Source: Bacteroidota bacterium
GTDB taxonomy: Bacteria > Bacteroidota > Bacteroidia > Bacteroidales > Porphyromonadaceae
DNA: 64,000 nt
Assembly: GCA_023395395.1 (NCBI GenBank)
Contig: JAEWZH010000005.1
Coordinates: 23,127 to 87,126 of the forward strand
Reading direction: 5' to 3'
Shown here: positions 61,035 to 64,000 of the stretch, piece after piece
Position numbering within the stretch: position 1 is the first letter of the stretch
Layout: each line of letters opens with the position of its first letter
Position numbers and translations under genes: made by a program
Notes under the pieces: model-generated
Databases searched by the model: none
Seen by the model: the letters and a program-made list of their open reading frames with translations, nothing else
Told to the model about the DNA's origin: nothing

Positions 61035-61359
61035 AAAAAGTCTCTTCTTTAGTACATATACCCCACAAATCTACCCATTTTTAACGAAAGCTCTTTGGAA
61101 TATGGAGCATTCACCTCAAGATATGGAGAATCCAAACATGCAGAAAAACATATATTTTTCTTCTCAGGTTCGGAATATGGAGCAGACCTTTGCACGATAA
61201 ACGGTCTCAGAATACGATGGTTCACATCTCCTTGTACACAAAGATGCTGGTAGAACTAATGGAAGAAGCCATCAGCCCCACTCGAGACTTCCAAAAGGAG
61301 TGCGATGACAAATTAAGCGTCTGAGGGTATAGGGAATCGCTTTCCTTCTCAAATTCTTA
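61035..61359. other. 325-nt intergenic region downstream of the exporter genes
   Basis: Holds the possible S41 promoter box. A plus-strand 35-codon frame (61217-61324, starts MVHISLYTKMLVELMEEAIS) is preceded by GACCTTTG, a near match to a -7 box; its product has no known motif and no double-Gly leader. Three copies of the words AATATGGAGCA / GATATGGAGAA / AATATGGAGCA occur at about 61095-61180. No firm gene call. Confidence 0.4.
61066..61073 (-). promoter_or_regulatory. Possible -7 box for the S41 protease operon
   Basis: TAGATTTG on the minus strand fits TAnnTTTG; no TTTG is seen 19-20 nt upstream. Confidence 0.4.
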
Positions 61360-61833
61360 TTACTTGAATATAGGGATAAGGCGACCAAGCAGATGGCTGC
61401 TATTTTCTACGATTGTGAAGTCGTAGGTGCTATCTCGGAGCCTAAGCAACCACCCTTCCTGTTCAGGAGAGAGCACAACTATTGATGGATGGCGATTAAG
61501 GGTATCTCGTCTATTCTCTACGCTAGTTAATTGTAGAGTCAACTCTTGAGTATCAAGATGGATGGTCAAAGGAATAGGCTTATCAATATTGGTCAGAGCC
61601 TTGTTGTTAGCAAAACTGATATAGGCAGTTGTGGCAGGCTCTGAAATATCGTAAAAGGTGATGGAGCCTGAATAGACCTGCTTGTAGGGCATAAAGTAAG
61701 CGATGCCAAGTATAATCAGCAATACCGCAAATAAGATAATGGTGCCATATCTAACGAGTGCAGGAGGGATTTGCCCTACAATGCTCCGCATCTTTTCACT
61801 CCTCAGTTCGTAGCTCTTTTCTTGTTTCTCCAT
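61360..61833 (-). CDS. Short HlyD-like membrane protein beside a C39 exporter
   Basis: 157 aa. The N-terminus (YELRSEKMRSIVGQIPPALV) and one membrane helix (about 28-50) match the opening of HlyD-type adaptors in Bacteroidales peptide exporters (ELRSEEVQEIMGQIPP-like). The remaining 105 residues are a beta-rich periplasmic part. A full adaptor has over 400 residues and a coiled-coil hairpin, which is absent. It may be a degenerate or minimal adaptor, or a specialised accessory. It starts 1 nt after the ABC exporter stop, so both are co-translated. Confidence 0.6.
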   Translation of the reverse strand: MEKQEKSYELRSEKMRSIVGQIPPALVRYGTIILFAVLLIILGIAYFMPYKQVYSGSITFYDISEPATTAYISFANNKALTNIDKPIPLTIHLDTQELTLQLTSVENRRDTLNRHPSIVVLSPEQEGWLLRLRDSTYDFTIVENSSHLLGRLIPIFK

Positions 61834-61834
61834 A

Positions 61835-64000
61835 TCAGTTACCCAGCTCTAGTTGGTTCTTCACGAGTTCATAGTACTTGCCTCGGAGTACTGTCAAACT
61901 CTCGTGGTTGCCTACTTCTACAATCTTCCCCTCGTCCAGTACCACAATTTGGTCAGCATTTCTGACAGTAGATAGACGGTGAGCTACCACCACGACAGTT
62001 TTACCCTTGTAGAAGTTTTCAAGTTTCTCTGTGATAGCACGTTCATTATTGGCATCAAGTGCGTTGGTAGCCTCATCAAGGAATACAAATGTAGGGGCTT
62101 TATAAACCATCCGAGCAATCAATATGCGTTGTCTTTGTCCTTGACTAATTCCCTGACCGTCTTGTCCAATCATCGTGTTGTAGGCAAGAGGAAGGCTCTC
62201 TATATGGTCTGCGATATTAGCGGTACGAGCAGCAGCCCGTATCCGCTCTATGTCTGGAGTGTCGTCACTTATGGCGATATTCCGAGCGATGGTGTCACTA
62301 AAGAGATACCCCTCCTGCATTACTGCTCCACAGTGACTTCTCCACCAACTGAGATTATATTCCTCAAGATCTGTTCCTGATACCTTGATCTCGCCCTCTA
62401 GTGGCGAATAGTAACCAAGCAGAAGCTTAATCAAAGTGGTCTTTCCGCTTCCACTAGCACCCACTATCGCTGTTACTTTCCCATTGGGAATGGTGAGATT
62501 AAGATGGTCCAAGATAGGAATGGGGCTATAGATGTCGTACTTAAAAGAGAGGTTCTCCACCTTGATGTCCAAGTTGTCTGGTGCAAAGCTGGTGATATGT
62601 CGGTCGCTATTCTCCTCATTCTCTTCGGTATGGATTTCATTCATACGGTCTAGACTGATGCTCACATCTTGCCACGAGTAGATGAATTGTATGAGTTGCT
62701 CCACCGGGCTATTGAGCTGACCGATAATGTACTGCACAGCCAGCATCATACCGAGGGTCATATTGCCCTGTATCACAGCTGTTGCAGCAAGTACGGTGAT
62801 GAGGATATTCTTGACTTCGTTGATGGTGATACTACCAGCCTGCTGTACCTGCTGGAGATTGAGGCTCTGGAGATTGACCTTAAAGAGGTCTGCCTGCACA
62901 TCTTCCCATTCCCAGCGTTTACGTTGCTCGCACCCTTGTAGCTTGATCTCCTGCATACCATTGATGAGCTGATAGGTGACATTACGATTACGACCCGCTT
63001 GCTCAAAATACTTGTAGTCAAGGGTTCTCCGCTTTTTAAGAAATAGAGTAATCCAACCAGCGTAGAGTAGCGTACCAATAATAAACACTCCAAATATCAA
63101 CAGATTGTAATAGGCAAGAACGATACTGAAGATGATGAAGGTAAAGAAGGAGAAGAGTAGATTCAAGCTATTGGAGGTCAAAAACTGCTCCACTCTCCTA
63201 TGATCCTCTATCCTCTGCAATAAGTCACCAAGTAGCTTGGTGTCAAAGAACTTCATCGGTAGCTTCATCAACTTGATGAAGAAGTCGCTAATCAGCGAGA
63301 TATTAATCCTTGTGGAGATATGAAGGAGCAGCTTGGAGCGGATAAAGCTAATAACCGTTCGGCTAAAGAGTAACATTAGCTGAGCCAGCAACACCAGCCA
63401 AATAAAACCAATATCTCGACCACCGATACCAGCATCAACTATTGCTTGGGTGAGGAATGGGAAAACAAGCTGTATCAGCGACCCAAGTAACAGCCCCAAT
63501 ATTATCTGACCAAAGTATCTGCGGTACTTCTTGACATAGTTACAGAGAAAAGTCAGCCTATTGCCTTTTTCTAGCTTTCCTCCATCAGGCACTTCTTGGC
63601 TGTAAAACTCATCCGTAGGCTCTAGGAGTAAGACAATGCCTTTCTCCTCGCCATTGGTTTTGGTGCTGACCCAATGCTCGCAAAACTCCTCTTTAGTATA
63701 GGTTAGTATCCCTTTACCTGGGTCTGCTACATGGACTCTATACTGACCATTACAAAGCTTCTTGACTTTATAAACAACAACAAAGTGATTCTGATTCCAG
63801 TGTGCGATGCAGGGGAGGGGAGCTTCATTAGCTAGCGTCTCAAAAGTGATGCGACCACCCAAAGAGTGCAAACCCCTTTTTTCTGCAGCTTTACTAATGC
63901 CCAGCAAGGAGACCCCTTCCTTACCTAGAGCACAGTCCTCACGGATTTGCTCTAAGTTGGGATTACGACCATAGTGCTTGACCACCATAGCCAAGCACGC
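61835..64000 (-). CDS. C39-peptidase ABC exporter (bacteriocin/peptide type), cut by right edge
   Basis: 721 residues are visible and the frame is open to the window edge, where it reads ACLAMVVKHYG, so the catalytic Cys of the DCGxxCL motif lies just outside. The C39 domain keeps its His (HWNQNHFVVVY) and Asp (VADPGKG). A six-helix membrane domain (about 160-440) follows, then the ATPase with GASGSGKTTL, Q-loop QEGYLFS, signature ISQGQRQRI and FVFLDEATNALD. Such exporters cut double-Gly leader peptides during export of bacteriocins or other peptides. No precursor gene is recognisable in the window; it may lie to the right. Confidence 0.92.
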   Translation of the reverse strand, partial: ACLAMVVKHYGRNPNLEQIREDCALGKEGVSLLGISKAAEKRGLHSLGGRITFETLANEAPLPCIAHWNQNHFVVVYKVKKLCNGQYRVHVADPGKGILTYTKEEFCEHWVSTKTNGEEKGIVLLLEPTDEFYSQEVPDGGKLEKGNRLTFLCNYVKKYRRYFGQIILGLLLGSLIQLVFPFLTQAIVDAGIGGRDIGFIWLVLLAQLMLLFSRTVISFIRSKLLLHISTRINISLISDFFIKLMKLPMKFFDTKLLGDLLQRIEDHRRVEQFLTSNSLNLLFSFFTFIIFSIVLAYYNLLIFGVFIIGTLLYAGWITLFLKKRRTLDYKYFEQAGRNRNVTYQLINGMQEIKLQGCEQRKRWEWEDVQADLFKVNLQSLNLQQVQQAGSITINEVKNILITVLAATAVIQGNMTLGMMLAVQYIIGQLNSPVEQLIQFIYSWQDVSISLDRMNEIHTEENEENSDRHITSFAPDNLDIKVENLSFKYDIYSPIPILDHLNLTIPNGKVTAIVGASGSGKTTLIKLLLGYYSPLEGEIKVSGTDLEEYNLSWWRSHCGAVMQEGYLFSDTIARNIAISDDTPDIERIRAAARTANIADHIESLPLAYNTMIGQDGQGISQGQRQRILIARMVYKAPTFVFLDEATNALDANNERAITEKLENFYKGKTVVVVAHRLSTVRNADQIVVLDEGKIVEVGNHESLTVLRGKYYELVKNQLELGN

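Noticed and set aside
61217..61324. 35-codon plus-strand frame as a bacteriocin precursor
   Set aside because: It lacks a double-Gly leader, is on the opposite strand from the exporter and its promoter box is imperfect; kept only as a note in the intergenic entry.

Overview
The window is chromosomal DNA from a member of the Bacteroidota, most likely the order Bacteroidales and near Porphyromonas. Four things point there: three SusC/SusD (RagA/RagB) outer-membrane pairs; a subtilase with a type IX secretion (T9SS) C-terminal tail beside a PorV/PorQ-type barrel; a DUF3575/DUF3868 pair typical of Bacteroidales fimbrial loci; and promoters of the Bacteroidetes type (TTTG, 19-20 nt, TAnnTTTG) upstream of many transcription units. 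Base composition is moderate, near 50% GC in genes with AT-rich spacers. I saw no tRNA, rRNA, CRISPR array or intact insertion sequence.

Layout. 1-1343 (minus): the end of a fimbrial-type operon, DUF3575 then DUF3868, the latter cut by the left edge. It is preceded by a roughly 360-nt leader holding a (GA)12 microsatellite, a hairpin and a strong intrinsic terminator. 2062-12346 (minus): a RagAB-like operon in the order SusC, SusD, BACON lipoprotein, S8 protease, PorV/PorQ-like barrel; it reads as a surface proteolysis and peptide-uptake locus. 12821-20675 (minus): MazG followed by a MacB-type tripartite exporter (ATPase, three permeases, HlyD adaptor, TolC). 21200-24109 (minus): RluA-type pseudouridine synthase and DsbD. 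24204-29164 (minus): a second SusCD pair. 29613-30500 (minus): a glycosyltransferase-like protein. 30628-37841 (minus): an eight-gene operon of DUF2589 paralogues with different C-terminal domains, plus a zinc-ribbon protein and one uncharacterised protein. This is the best candidate for an undescribed system. 38426-40123 (plus): a phage/plasmid-like replication module (DUF4248, replication-initiator-like protein, DnaC-like ATPase). 40185-46318 (plus): a tightly packed operon for agmatine-to-putrescine conversion (aguA, aguB), glycogen branching enzyme, mannose-6-phosphate isomerase and a SAM methyltransferase. 46384-47448 (plus): a lipoprotein of the tyrosine-phosphatase family without the catalytic Cys. 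47948-52509 (plus): a third SusCD pair, paralogous to the first. 52707-61034 (minus): an SDR oxidoreductase, then a housekeeping operon (S41 protease, SUI1/YciH, AddA-like helicase-nuclease, RlmN, MATE). 61360-64000 (minus): a short HlyD-like membrane protein and a C39-peptidase ABC exporter cut by the right edge.

Across the window runs a family of intergenic repeats built from the palindrome CTCTATAGAG. In four intergenic regions the cores recur at an exact 22-nt period. In two of these, and in a fifth related element, they form long near-perfect inverted repeats of 25 to 42 bp. Every array lies in a gap that also holds a predicted promoter. All calls are from reading sequence only; no database search was run.
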